This document shows, one piece after another, positions 7,351-14,214 of a DNA stretch of 15,223 nt. The stretch spans positions 22,265 through 37,487 of the forward strand of contig CAKMYR010000002.1 of the NCBI GenBank assembly GCA_929200175.1, read 5' to 3'. The DNA is from an uncultured Gammaproteobacteria bacterium (lineage in GTDB: Bacteria; Pseudomonadota; Gammaproteobacteria; PS1; Pseudothioglobaceae). Each line of letters opens with the position of its first letter. The stretch's first letter is position 1. The notes beneath the pieces were generated by a model. The model did no database searches. It saw only the letters and a program-made list of their open reading frames with translations, and was not told the DNA's origin. The position numbers and the translations under genes were made by a program.

Positions 7351-7378
7351 AAAAAAGTTTAATATAACATCATTAAAC
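7351..7378 (-). terminator. AT-rich hairpin followed by a T-run (weak terminator or 5' mRNA hairpin)
   Basis: On the minus strand GTTTAAT and ATTAAAC form a perfect 7-base-pair stem with an 8-base loop, directly followed by TTTTTT. This is the form of an intrinsic terminator after the helicase gene, but the stem has only one G-C pair. It also starts where the candidate promoter at 7385-7413 would begin its transcript, so it could instead be a 5' stabilising hairpin of the SSB mRNA. Confidence 0.4.
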
Positions 7379-7384
7379 AATTAT

Positions 7385-7413
7385 ATTATATCATATTTTT
7401 ATATAAATATAAA
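7385..7413 (-). promoter_or_regulatory. Candidate sigma70-type promoter with extended -10, upstream of the SSB gene
   Basis: The minus strand reads TGATATAAT at 7393-7385, a perfect extended -10 element. A weak -35 (TTTATA, 4 of 6 matches) lies at 7413-7408 with a 17-base spacer. A start site near 7378 would give a leader of about 47 bases with a strong AAGGAGA site. The gap is very AT-rich, so chance matches are possible. This 116-base gap is the largest in the replication module without any gene. Confidence 0.45.
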
Positions 7414-7447
7414 TTAATTTTTGAATAAATTTTGTTACTAAATTTTA

Positions 7448-8773
7448 TTAATTAGTAAACACTTGTTTACTTGCTCTACTTATAGCAACATATAATAATT
7501 GCAGATATAATTTATAATTTTTATCAGCACATACAGCTAAATCTTCTGTATCTATAAGTACTGTATCATATGTGCTTCCTTGAGATTTATGTACTGTCAA
7601 AGCGTGTGTAAAATCTACACATATAACACAACTATTAAAAGCTAAAAATTCTCTCCAAGCTTTTGCTCTTTTTCTATTTAGCATATGGCCTTTGTTATTT
7701 ATACTCCATTCAATAGGATTGCATTTAAATTGTCTTTCGATAGTTTTATTTATATCGATAGCTTTATTTTTTAATTCTTTGCTTTTATTTAGATAATCTT
7801 TATGCCCAAATACTATAGCTCTATTATGTATTAGTATATCAGAAGTAGTTTCATTTTCCTCTTCAATTTTAACAAAATCTATACCTAAATTAATTAATGT
7901 TTCTAATGTTCTATATTTAGAGTCTTTATTTAAAATTTTATTATCTATTTTAGTTATATTTGTAATTTCAGATCTGCTTAATATAGATGCTATATTACCA
8001 TAACGTCTTATTGTAGGGCTAAATACTCTATCGTATATAGTTAGTTCTGATTTACCTTCTATAAGCCTATTAATAACTTGTACTCTTTCATTTGTATATG
8101 CTAATACTATTGCGCTAGTATGTTTATTATACTCAGATATTAAGTTTACTCCTCTTTTAAAAGTACTATGTTCTTTTAGTGGCTTAGGCTCATCGCCACT
8201 AATATAATTAGTTAATTTTGTTAATGTATTTAATAGTGGATTACTATTATCTTGTCTATATATTTTAGTTAATTTTATATGATACTCACCTTCAGGTATT
8301 ACTGATTGTGCATCAGCTATAGGTGGTAATTGATTTAAATCGCCAATAAATATTACTTTAGTTTTTAATATACCATCATCATTCCATTGTAACGCTTGTA
8401 TATCCTCATAATCTTTATTTCCAATCATAGAGAATTCATCTATAAATATAACACTTACATCTTCAGATTTTCCAATTACAGCATTACCTTCAATTAATCT
8501 TAATTTTATAGCATTAGTATCTATAGTTGGAACTTTTTTTAAAAAACTATGTAATGTAGCTATATTAGTATTTCTAGGCATTTTACTGGCTAATATACCT
8601 ACTGCTTTATGTGTATATGCACATACACAATGCTTTATTTCATTAGCTAAGCAATATTCTATAGTGTCACTTAAACTAGTAGTTTTTCCTGTGCCGGCAG
8701 CGCCAGTTATATACATATACGGAGCTTTATTATCCTCTATAAAAACTTTAAATGTATCTAATATTTTGCTCAT
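7448..8773 (-). CDS. SF1B DNA helicase, Dda/RecD2/Pif1-like
   Basis: At 441 residues this has the size of T4 Dda. Motifs in order: Walker A GAAGTGKT (24-31), motif II FIDEFSM (110-116), motif III GDLNQLPP (144-151), motif IV KIYRQ, then the UvrD-like C-terminal motifs HALTVHKSQGSTYD and LLYVAISRA near the end. Such 5'-3' helicases help start origins, remove proteins from DNA and restart forks. The gene begins 4 bases inside the end of the primase-helicase gene (ATGA overlap), so the two are translated together and probably work together at the fork. A middle stretch of about 200-360, rich in charged residues, replaces the compact linker of Dda and may hold its own accessory domain. The call is secure; partner contacts are inferred. 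Confidence 0.93.
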   Translation of the reverse strand: MSKILDTFKVFIEDNKAPYMYITGAAGTGKTTSLSDTIEYCLANEIKHCVCAYTHKAVGILASKMPRNTNIATLHSFLKKVPTIDTNAIKLRLIEGNAVIGKSEDVSVIFIDEFSMIGNKDYEDIQALQWNDDGILKTKVIFIGDLNQLPPIADAQSVIPEGEYHIKLTKIYRQDNSNPLLNTLTKLTNYISGDEPKPLKEHSTFKRGVNLISEYNKHTSAIVLAYTNERVQVINRLIEGKSELTIYDRVFSPTIRRYGNIASILSRSEITNITKIDNKILNKDSKYRTLETLINLGIDFVKIEEENETTSDILIHNRAIVFGHKDYLNKSKELKNKAIDINKTIERQFKCNPIEWSINNKGHMLNRKRAKAWREFLAFNSCVICVDFTHALTVHKSQGSTYDTVLIDTEDLAVCADKNYKLYLQLLYVAISRASKQVFTN

Positions 8774-11043
8774 TCTTCTAGTTTTTTAATTTGTGGTTCT
8801 ATAAAGTCACCATCATTAACTTCACTAAATTCTGATATTGGCATTTTTACTTTATATTTATGTAAATCAAATAAAAAATAAAAAAAGCAATTCTTACCTT
8901 TTTTAGTTGTATGACTTCTATTTATACCAGCATCTTTCAAAGCTTTAACCAACATCCTAGCATTGCCTTGCCCTTCGGTGATAACATCATACAGTTCTGC
9001 TAATTTAGTATGCATAATTCTACCTACATTCCAGCCTTCTGTAAAGTCTTTTACGCCATTTTCAATAGCCATATCTTCAAGTTTATCATATTGACTATGA
9101 GATATAAAATATAATATTTGTTGGTAAGCAGGCATACTATCTATAATCAACTGTTCTTTATCACTAGTTTCAGGTGCTACTACATAATCGTCATCGTGTA
9201 GATTTTTAACTTCAGTAGCTAAGTAGTAACAAAAATCCATAGTTTCTTTTTCTATATTATTGATAACTGCAGTTATCCCTCCTATTTCACTTACCCAACT
9301 TTGTTTGTCAAGTCTATTAGGTGTCTTAACAAAAGCTATTCTTCTATCTTCAGTTTCTAATGGTATTGGATTGCTATTAGCAGTTAGTATTATAGTTAAA
9401 GAATGGTTATAGTTAAAGCCGTCTTGTCTCATAGCTCTTATCTGTATTTTAGATGACCCGCTATATGACTTTATTTTACCTAATACTTCTTGCTTATCAG
9501 CGGCTCTTGACAATTTATTGCCATACTCATCAAGCTGTATAAAATATTTATCTAATAACCAACCATTATATTGCTCTAAAAACACTCTTGTATCTGGCTT
9601 AGTTATATAATCCATACCTAATATTCTACTTAAGATACTTACAAATGTATCCTTGCCTGAGCCGTGGGCTCCAATAAAATATATTATAATAGGTGAATAT
9701 CTAAATGTTGTTAGTTTAGTTTTTATAAATGATAATATATAGGACCTCATAAAATCGTCAGGTATCAAGGTTTCTATGTATTTTATTATTGTCAATGGTC
9801 TTTTATATTGTAAAGCATATGCATCTGGGTAATTTAAAACATCTAATTCAGGTGTTTGCCTAAATAAGTTAAATTCATCTGAACCTATTATATGCCCAAA
9901 TTCTTTTGATGGGTCTAGTTTAGTTCTTATTAATTTTTTAACTGTATCATATTGAGTTTCAGTTATAGACTTGCCTGTCAATGTCTTAAGTGTTGTTATA
10001 CAAGGCCTTTTGTCACTGAATGTTTTAACATACGGTGCAGTATAATTTATAAGGTAATAAACTGATTTGACATCATCAAAAAAACTTTCAATATATTCAC
10101 CATTCATAGCGGTAGCTATAAAGCCCATCTTTTCCCAATGTTTATCATATTGCCAGATAATTTTATTATCTATTAATACTTTTTCTTCTATCATAGGATT
10201 AATAATAGTAGCTCTAAGTCTTTTAATATCTAATGGCTTTGACCATAAATTGTTTATGGTTTGCATTGAATTTTGATATAACTCTCTACTAACACTTATA
10301 TCAGCTCCTAATATCGCTGATATTTTAGATAAATATTCAGAGCCTCTACCTAATGGTACATCTTCAGGGTGTAAATGTCCTTGTCTTACATATTTAGGTA
10401 AATCTCTAAATGCTTTAGGAGTTATTATTTTGAACAAAACAGGTGTGTATTGTTTGTCTTTAACAAATTCTTTTAGCATTGGAGCTAATCTATTAGATAT
10501 AGTAGGGCTATTATGTGCAGTGCCTACTTTTTTGATTGTTTGCTTTTTTATTAAAGTTTTTAATAATGCTTTAATTGGTTCAGGTACTTCTTTTAGTTCT
10601 GGTATTTTATCATATCTCCAAGGTTCTTTTGTATAGTTATCTTCTGTGGGTAAATATATAAAACCATCATCAGCATAGAAATCTAAAGCAAATGAACCAT
10701 CTGCTAAACTAAATGTAGCTAAATCATTGCTGTATTTATATATTATAGTGCCGCCACCTTCTGGCTTACCTATACTTATTAAATGAAAGTTATACTCTGG
10801 GTCTAATGCTTTAAATACTTTATAGGTATTGTCATTGTCACAATCAATAGCTACTATACCACTTATTGCTCCTGTCAATGCTCCGCCTAAAAGAACTGCT
10901 TTATCATTAAATTTATTTTTATATACTTGTCGCCAATTAGACTCAAATATAGGTAAAGTTTTTTTACCTGTTTCAGTTCTTTTTAATTGCCCTTTAAGAG
11001 GCACAGTATACCACCCAGCATCTATAAATTGCTGTAGTATCAT
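8770..11043 (-). CDS. Primase-polymerase (AEP) fused to D5-like SF3 helicase
   Basis: This 757-residue protein carries both priming and unwinding functions. The N-terminal archaeo-eukaryotic primase domain (about 1-165) has the metal pair D67-x-D69 in VAIDCDND, a GKPEGGGT segment at 92-99, and a third acidic residue, D121, in ALDFYADDG. In the second motif the usual His appears to be Thr99. The C-terminal domain is a DUF5906/D5-type superfamily 3 helicase: Walker A GAHGSGKDT (458-466), Walker B FIQLDE (501-506), the sensor ILTANSNP (552-559) and arginines in EDRRIAF (565-571). In the Walker A the residue after the lysine is Asp instead of Ser/Thr, with Thr next. The middle (170-440) likely links the domains and binds DNA. 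It would act as the replication initiator/helicase-primase in place of a DnaB-type helicase. Confidence 0.93.
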   Translation of the reverse strand: MILQQFIDAGWYTVPLKGQLKRTETGKKTLPIFESNWRQVYKNKFNDKAVLLGGALTGAISGIVAIDCDNDNTYKVFKALDPEYNFHLISIGKPEGGGTIIYKYSNDLATFSLADGSFALDFYADDGFIYLPTEDNYTKEPWRYDKIPELKEVPEPIKALLKTLIKKQTIKKVGTAHNSPTISNRLAPMLKEFVKDKQYTPVLFKIITPKAFRDLPKYVRQGHLHPEDVPLGRGSEYLSKISAILGADISVSRELYQNSMQTINNLWSKPLDIKRLRATIINPMIEEKVLIDNKIIWQYDKHWEKMGFIATAMNGEYIESFFDDVKSVYYLINYTAPYVKTFSDKRPCITTLKTLTGKSITETQYDTVKKLIRTKLDPSKEFGHIIGSDEFNLFRQTPELDVLNYPDAYALQYKRPLTIIKYIETLIPDDFMRSYILSFIKTKLTTFRYSPIIIYFIGAHGSGKDTFVSILSRILGMDYITKPDTRVFLEQYNGWLLDKYFIQLDEYGNKLSRAADKQEVLGKIKSYSGSSKIQIRAMRQDGFNYNHSLTIILTANSNPIPLETEDRRIAFVKTPNRLDKQSWVSEIGGITAVINNIEKETMDFCYYLATEVKNLHDDDYVVAPETSDKEQLIIDSMPAYQQILYFISHSQYDKLEDMAIENGVKDFTEGWNVGRIMHTKLAELYDVITEGQGNARMLVKALKDAGINRSHTTKKGKNCFFYFLFDLHKYKVKMPISEFSEVNDGDFIEPQIKKLEE

Positions 11044-11046
11044 ATA

Positions 11047-11361
11047 TTACCTCTTATTTTCTTTCCATACGCCTAATGGCATATTACCATCGTATATCCA
11101 TCCAGTTGGTTGATGTTGGACATCTTCTTTTATAGTATTATAAACTAACCAATCTGGGAACAGACTATTGCATACAGTTGTTTTAACCTCGCCTTCGTTT
11201 TTTAGCATTATTTCATAATATTTTATAAGTTTTTTTAATGTTGGGCCTGTTATTTTTAAATTATAATTCTTTATCAAAGTATCATATTTAACACCTTCTT
11301 TATGTTTATTATGTAATACAGCTAATAAGTTTTCTTTCATTAATATCATTGGTCTTGCCAT
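11047..11361 (-). CDS. Hypothetical 104-aa protein with possible helix-turn-helix
   Basis: I do not recognise the family. Residues about 10-55 are predicted helical and read like a homeodomain-type helix-turn-helix (KYDTLIKNYNLKITGPTLKK). The C-terminal half is rich in aromatics and proline (PDWLVYN, PTGWIYDG, PLGVW). It has a GAGG site before the ATG, starts 2 bases after the gene upstream, and lies 3 bases before the primase-helicase gene. That position suggests a small DNA-binding accessory of replication, but this is only inference. Confidence 0.65.
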   Translation of the reverse strand: MARPMILMKENLLAVLHNKHKEGVKYDTLIKNYNLKITGPTLKKLIKYYEIMLKNEGEVKTTVCNSLFPDWLVYNTIKEDVQHQPTGWIYDGNMPLGVWKENKR

Positions 11362-11363
11362 AA

Positions 11364-11894
11364 TTAATCCTCTTCTTTGTTAACATCATATGTTATATCA
11401 CTATCAGTAACCATACATTTAAACATTAGCCGTGGTTGTATGAAGTCTTTGTCTACTACTCGCTGAATTTCAGGTTGCTTAATTGCCCAATGATGTAATA
11501 TATCGTAAAGATCATCTTCATAGGGTGTTGAAAAACCCTCTCTAGCTTCATAAAAATCTGCTAATTGTTCTAATTCTAAGTATTTTTTATTCATTTGTTG
11601 CATATCATCTACTATAGATTTTATGTCATCAGTTATATAATCACTACTTTCAATTTTAATCAATGAGTAGTATACACTCATATCTACTTTTGCGACTATA
11701 TATCTATATTTTATATTGTCTTTAAGTTTAGGTTTATCGTGCACTTCTTTAACTTTTGCTACTTTGAAGATATAATCTTCACTTACAGGCACGACTACAA
11801 TATCACCTGCAACTACTTTTACTCTATTATCAACTTTGTATGTATAACCTTGATTGTTATAACTGTTTTGATATATTACTTCTATTGTGTACAT
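11364..11894 (-). CDS. Hypothetical 176-aa protein with N-terminal beta-barrel-like domain
   Basis: The first 70 or so residues alternate in a way typical of a small beta barrel: YTYKVDNRVKVVAGDIVVVP, then IFKVAKVKEV. This recalls the PriA 3'-DNA-end-binding-like or KOW-like barrels seen in phage proteins next to replication genes. Residues 85-125 form a charged helix with possible coiled-coil character (DDMQQMNKKYLELEQL). The tail is acidic (NKEED). A strong AAGGAGA site precedes the ATG. Role unknown; linked to replication only by position. Confidence 0.65.
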   Translation of the reverse strand: MYTIEVIYQNSYNNQGYTYKVDNRVKVVAGDIVVVPVSEDYIFKVAKVKEVHDKPKLKDNIKYRYIVAKVDMSVYYSLIKIESSDYITDDIKSIVDDMQQMNKKYLELEQLADFYEAREGFSTPYEDDLYDILHHWAIKQPEIQRVVDKDFIQPRLMFKCMVTDSDITYDVNKEED

Positions 11895-11916
11895 ATTATT
11901 TCTCCTTTTTAGTTAT

Positions 11917-12294
11917 TTAAAATTTTTTACCATTTTCTTTAACCCTATTTTTTACCTTATGATCTAATCTATTTCTGTTATACTGTAATTTTTCTAATAC
12001 TGCATTTCCTAAATCAAGACCATAAGCTCCTGCGTAATCAAATATTCTTATTATAGCATCTGCAAGTTCTACTTCCTCAGACTTCCTATGTGGTAAGTGT
12101 TGATCATTAATATCTTTTCTTATTCCTTCTAAACATTCAGATAACTCACTATGCATTAGTGCTATTAGTTCTCCTTTATTTCTTTTTGTTTTTTCGTTTG
12201 TATTTAAATCTGTCCACCATCCTAAATTTACAGCTTGTTTATGGCAAATATTAATTATTTCGTTTATTTCGCTTGCTATTAGTTCATTTTTCAT
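11917..12294 (-). CDS. MazG-like NTP pyrophosphohydrolase (short form)
   Basis: This 125-residue protein is a compact all-alpha pyrophosphohydrolase. Metal ligands fit HSELSECLEG (E50, E53, E56) and EVELADAIIRIFD (E76, D79). The late KLQYNRNRLDHK matches the KxxYNxxRxxxH motif common in marine and gut phage MazG-like proteins. It would cleave (d)NTPs to monophosphates, which may feed the ThyA-like and deaminase enzymes downstream. It is sequence-distinct from the second MazG-like gene at 2865-3437. The start has a strong AAAGGAGA site. Its first 11 codons closely resemble those of the cysteine-rich gene at 13052-13504 (MKNELIASEIN against MKNEQIVNEIN), suggesting a shared or copied gene start. 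Confidence 0.82.
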   Translation of the reverse strand: MKNELIASEINEIINICHKQAVNLGWWTDLNTNEKTKRNKGELIALMHSELSECLEGIRKDINDQHLPHRKSEEVELADAIIRIFDYAGAYGLDLGNAVLEKLQYNRNRLDHKVKNRVKENGKKF

Positions 12295-12306
12295 TTTATT
12301 TCTCCT

Positions 12307-12804
12307 TTAGTTGTATAGTTTAGCTTTAACATTTTCAAATTTTATTCTTATATGCATAAAGTTATATCCACTATTAATCATATTGCTATCTAAATCATAT
12401 GACTCAAATGCTGAATATGTTGTAAACATATTTCTGCCATTTGTATTACCCCATATAGCTGGATTTTTATCTGCCCAGTCTAAAAGCTGATTAAAATCAT
12501 TATATCCTAGCATTTTACATATTATTTCAATACCAGTACAATAATTATAGAAATTGTCCTTAAATTCACTATTTTTCTTATTAATATGATGTGCCATTAT
12601 CCAACCAGCAAAGCAATGTACAGTATTGCACTCATATACATCACAAGAATTGTATCCATAATAGTCATCTTTATTACACAAAACCCGCGGTTCATCCATA
12701 TCAAATGCACCTTTTCTACAAGCTAATGTTTCTATTTCTTTTAGGTCTTGTATTAGTTGTTCTAAACCTTTTTCAGAAGGTTGCTTTAAAGTTATATCAT
12801 TCAT
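12307..12804 (-). CDS. Hypothetical protein of the CxTVxCxAGW type, paralogue of 14215-14997
   Basis: The 165-residue protein contains ECNTVHCFAGW (58-68), which matches the CGTVACxAGW signature of a widespread but uncharacterised phage and bacterial family. A later part reads GYNDFNQLLDWADKNPAIWGN (100-120), then SAFESYDL. The two cysteines and nearby histidines (H63, H72, H73) could bind metal. It is clearly related to residues 20-175 of the protein at 14215-14997, sharing QPSxKGLxQxI, LKEIE, DKNPAxWGN and AFESYDL. Its start lies in a 31-base repeat shared with the cysteine-rich gene. It overlaps the end of the mini-ORF relic upstream by 4 bases (ATGA). Function unknown. Confidence 0.75.
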   Translation of the reverse strand: MNDITLKQPSEKGLEQLIQDLKEIETLACRKGAFDMDEPRVLCNKDDYYGYNSCDVYECNTVHCFAGWIMAHHINKKNSEFKDNFYNYCTGIEIICKMLGYNDFNQLLDWADKNPAIWGNTNGRNMFTTYSAFESYDLDSNMINSGYNFMHIRIKFENVKAKLYN

Positions 12805-12830
12805 TTTGGTCTCCTTTTATCTAAATTTGT
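12800..12830 (-). repeat. 31-base perfect direct repeat, copy 1 (gene start and ribosome site)
   Basis: Identical to 13500-13530. On the minus strand it covers the leader, the AAAGGAGACC ribosome site and the ATG of the gene at 12307-12804. It also encodes the last codons (TNLDKRRPK) of the mini-ORF relic. The copies are exactly 700 bases apart. Confidence 0.9.
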
Positions 12831-12872
12831 TAAATGTAAATAAAGTTTATATATTAATTGTTTTATTATTTT
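12801..12872 (-). pseudogene. Relic of a mini membrane-peptide ORF (third copy)
   Basis: Straight after the TAA of the 58-aa gene, the same frame stays open for 23 codons and ends with TGA overlapping the next ATG. It reads KIIKQLIYKLYLHL, then TNLDKRRPK. IIKQL aligns with the start MIKQL of the 58-aa gene, but with ATA in place of ATG. The last nine residues are identical to those of the 29-aa peptide at 13501-13590. No ATG, GTG or TTG start exists, so it is probably a decayed copy, or it is expressed only by readthrough of the TAA. Confidence 0.5.
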
Positions 12873-13049
12873 TTATTCCTTTATTAAAATAACAATAATT
12901 AAAGCTATAGCAATAATCAACATTGAACAAAATAAAAATACTGTTATTTTGTCTTTTAGCCTTAATAAAAATTTATTCTTATTAATGTTTCTAACTATAG
13001 TTATTAATACAATGTTATAAATTAAAATTATAGCTAGTTGTTTTATCAT
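12873..13049 (-). CDS. Small membrane protein, 58 aa, two predicted transmembrane segments
   Basis: This short gene fills the gap between two larger ones. The protein begins MIKQLAIILIYNIVLITIV (first transmembrane helix, about 5-19). A basic loop follows (RNINKNKFLLRLKDK), then a second helix, about 35-56 (VFLFCSMLIIAIALIIVILI), and it ends KE. Basic residues in the loop suggest a hairpin with both ends on the outside. The ATG lies 2 bases after the stop of the cysteine-rich gene (TAATAATG), so translation is probably coupled. Its first helix is homologous to the 29-aa peptide at 13501-13590 (IILIYNI shared, then IV and N). Size and topology would suit a holin-like or membrane-targeted early protein, but nothing shows which. 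Confidence 0.6.
   Translation of the reverse strand: MIKQLAIILIYNIVLITIVRNINKNKFLLRLKDKITVFLFCSMLIIAIALIIVILIKE
12879..12949 (-). repeat. 53-base duplicated segment with an 18-base insertion, copy 1
   Basis: This segment aligns with 13423-13475, with 49 of 53 bases identical once an 18-base insertion (12892-12909) is set aside. Here it encodes the second membrane helix of the 58-aa protein. In the other copy it encodes residues about 11-27 of the cysteine-rich protein in a different reading frame. Confidence 0.8.
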
Positions 13050-13051
13050 TA

Positions 13052-13504
13052 TTATTTCTCATATATATTTACTCCCATTTGATATTCTAAATCAGAACAA
13101 TCATTACAACTTTTGCAATGTTTGCATCTTTGACAACAATAACAATCATCTAAATGTGATGAATCATAGCAATGATATGTATCTTTGCAATGGTATAAAT
13201 CTTCACAATCAATACAATTAACACAACTATCACATCTATTACATCTATAACAATTAAAACAACCTTTATTATTTTGATTGTCTTCTATAGCCATGTTTAA
13301 AGACATTTCTTTTTCTTTCAGAAAAGATTTAGTCACACCGTTTATTGACTTATCCTTCCTTAAAAGAAATTCTTCATAGCTTCTATAAACCTTTGTTTTA
13401 GCTGTTTTAGCTGTTTTTACTTCTTTATTAAAATAGCAATAATTAACATTGAGCGAAATAAAAATATTGTTATTTATCTCATTTACTATTTGTTCATTTT
13501 TCAT
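13052..13504 (-). CDS. Cysteine-triplet-repeat protein, 150 aa
   Basis: From residue 82 to 136 cysteines fall on a strict three-residue register: 82, 85, 88, 91, 94, 97, 100, 106, 112, 121, 124, 127, 130, 133 and 136, plus C123 out of register. Residues between are mostly polar (Asn, Asp, Arg, Lys, Tyr, His). This could be a solenoid held by metal or by a cysteine ladder. I know similar unnamed phage proteins but no function. The N-terminal 80 residues are different: a start like that of the MazG-like gene, a stretch from a frame-shifted duplication, then KTAKTAKT and a charged helix. The start has a strong AGGAG site inside the 31-base repeat and overlaps the 29-aa ORF by 4 bases. No signal peptide, so probably cytoplasmic, where disulfides are unlikely. 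Confidence 0.75.
   Translation of the reverse strand: MKNEQIVNEINNNIFISLNVNYCYFNKEVKTAKTAKTKVYRSYEEFLLRKDKSINGVTKSFLKEKEMSLNMAIEDNQNNKGCFNCYRCNRCDSCVNCIDCEDLYHCKDTYHCYDSSHLDDCYCCQRCKHCKSCNDCSDLEYQMGVNIYEK
13423..13475 (-). repeat. 53-base duplicated segment, copy 2
   Basis: Partner of 12879-12949, with 92% identity over 53 bases. The offset between the copies puts the two host genes in different reading frames, so the same DNA codes a hydrophobic helix in one and polar NNIFISLNVNYCYFNKE in the other. Confidence 0.8.
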
Positions 13505-13530
13505 TTTGGTCTCCTTTTATCTAAATTTGT
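13500..13530 (-). repeat. 31-base perfect direct repeat, copy 2
   Basis: Identical to 12800-12830. It covers the ribosome site and start of the cysteine-rich gene and the end of the 29-aa ORF. Identity stops at a mismatch just past each side. Confidence 0.9.
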
Positions 13531-13590
13531 GACTATAAATAAAACTAATATATTATAGATTAATATTATAAATAGTTCATCTATAGTCAT
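13501..13590 (-). CDS. Mini membrane peptide, 29 aa
   Basis: This tiny ORF sits exactly between two genes. Its ATG overlaps the preceding TGA (ATGA at 13590-13587) and its own TGA overlaps the ATG of the cysteine-rich gene (ATGA at 13504-13501). The peptide is MTIDE, a hydrophobic span LFIILIYNILVLFIV, then TNLDKRRPK. The hydrophobic part is homologous to the first helix of the 58-aa protein. The basic tail is encoded by the ribosome site of the next gene, so its conservation alone proves little. It could be a real single-span membrane peptide or a coupling ORF that delivers ribosomes to the next gene. Confidence 0.5.
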   Translation of the reverse strand: MTIDELFIILIYNILVLFIVTNLDKRRPK

Positions 13591-13862
13591 ACTAAGTTAT
13601 ACTGTTTAGACCATTCATTATAGTCTTTAAAAGTATATCCTAATTCTTTATCCCAGTTGCTGGTATAATGATCATAAACTTCGTCAATATGCCAGTGAGA
13701 ATTGTTACAAGTTTCACAATGGTCTGTTCTAATTTTTAATACAATATAATAACTTTCCATATACTTTAATACTTCTAGTTTAATATTGTCAAATTTTGGA
13801 TATAAATCCGCTATTTTAGATATTAGATTAACATCTATTTTAGGGTTTAATTTTTTTGGCAT
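13587..13862 (-). CDS. Hypothetical 91-aa protein with HCETCNNSHWH motif
   Basis: I do not recognise this family. The protein has a basic start (MPKKLNPK), then a central HCETCNNSHWH (about 48-58), where two cysteines and three histidines could bind zinc, and an aromatic C-terminus (WDKELGYTF, YNEWSKQYN). A strong AAGGAGA site precedes the ATG. Its stop overlaps the start of the 29-aa mini-ORF. No function can be given. Confidence 0.6.
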   Translation of the reverse strand: MPKKLNPKIDVNLISKIADLYPKFDNIKLEVLKYMESYYIVLKIRTDHCETCNNSHWHIDEVYDHYTSNWDKELGYTFKDYNEWSKQYNLV

Positions 13863-13889
13863 TTTAGTCTCCTTTTTAGTTATAATAAT

Positions 13890-14201
13890 TTATAGTAAAT
13901 TCCTAATTTTTAATTGTTTTAATGTTTTCTTATCAAATACTTTACATTTATCATTATTACTCTCTCTTATTTCAAAAATAGATTCACCTTCATAAAAATA
14001 TGTAAACTCATTTATTCCATCTAGCATTAATGGTTCTAATGTGTCTTTGAAATATATTTTATATTTACTGCCTCTATTTTCTTTTATTTTAATAGCAGTT
14101 CTACCATAATGAAATGAATTAAATTCATCATAGTAACATCCTTGTTCAATTTCTTTTAAGCTTTGGTATGGTTTATTGTTTATTATTATTGTGTTTTTCA
14201 T
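13890..14201 (-). CDS. Hypothetical 103-aa protein with an internal repeat
   Basis: I do not recognise this family. The protein looks beta-rich and mildly basic. Two segments resemble each other: KIYFKDTLEPLML in the middle and KVFDKKTLKQLKI near the end, suggesting an internal duplication of a strand-turn unit. It has an AAGG site before the ATG and lies 13 bases after the stop of the paralogue gene upstream. Both proteins end in RNLL and their final codons share bases, which may be a minor copied end or chance. Function unknown. Confidence 0.6.
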   Translation of the reverse strand: MKNTIIINNKPYQSLKEIEQGCYYDEFNSFHYGRTAIKIKENRGSKYKIYFKDTLEPLMLDGINEFTYFYEGESIFEIRESNNDKCKVFDKKTLKQLKIRNLL

Positions 14202-14214
14202 AGTTATTACCTTT

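Noticed and set aside
10829..11113. Plus-strand open frame of 94 codons across the primase-helicase start
   Set aside because: It is antisense to conserved primase motifs, with no ribosome site and no recognisable domain.
12800..12830. Phage attachment site from the 31-base repeat
   Set aside because: No integrase is present, and both copies lie at gene starts with ribosome sites, which explains them better.
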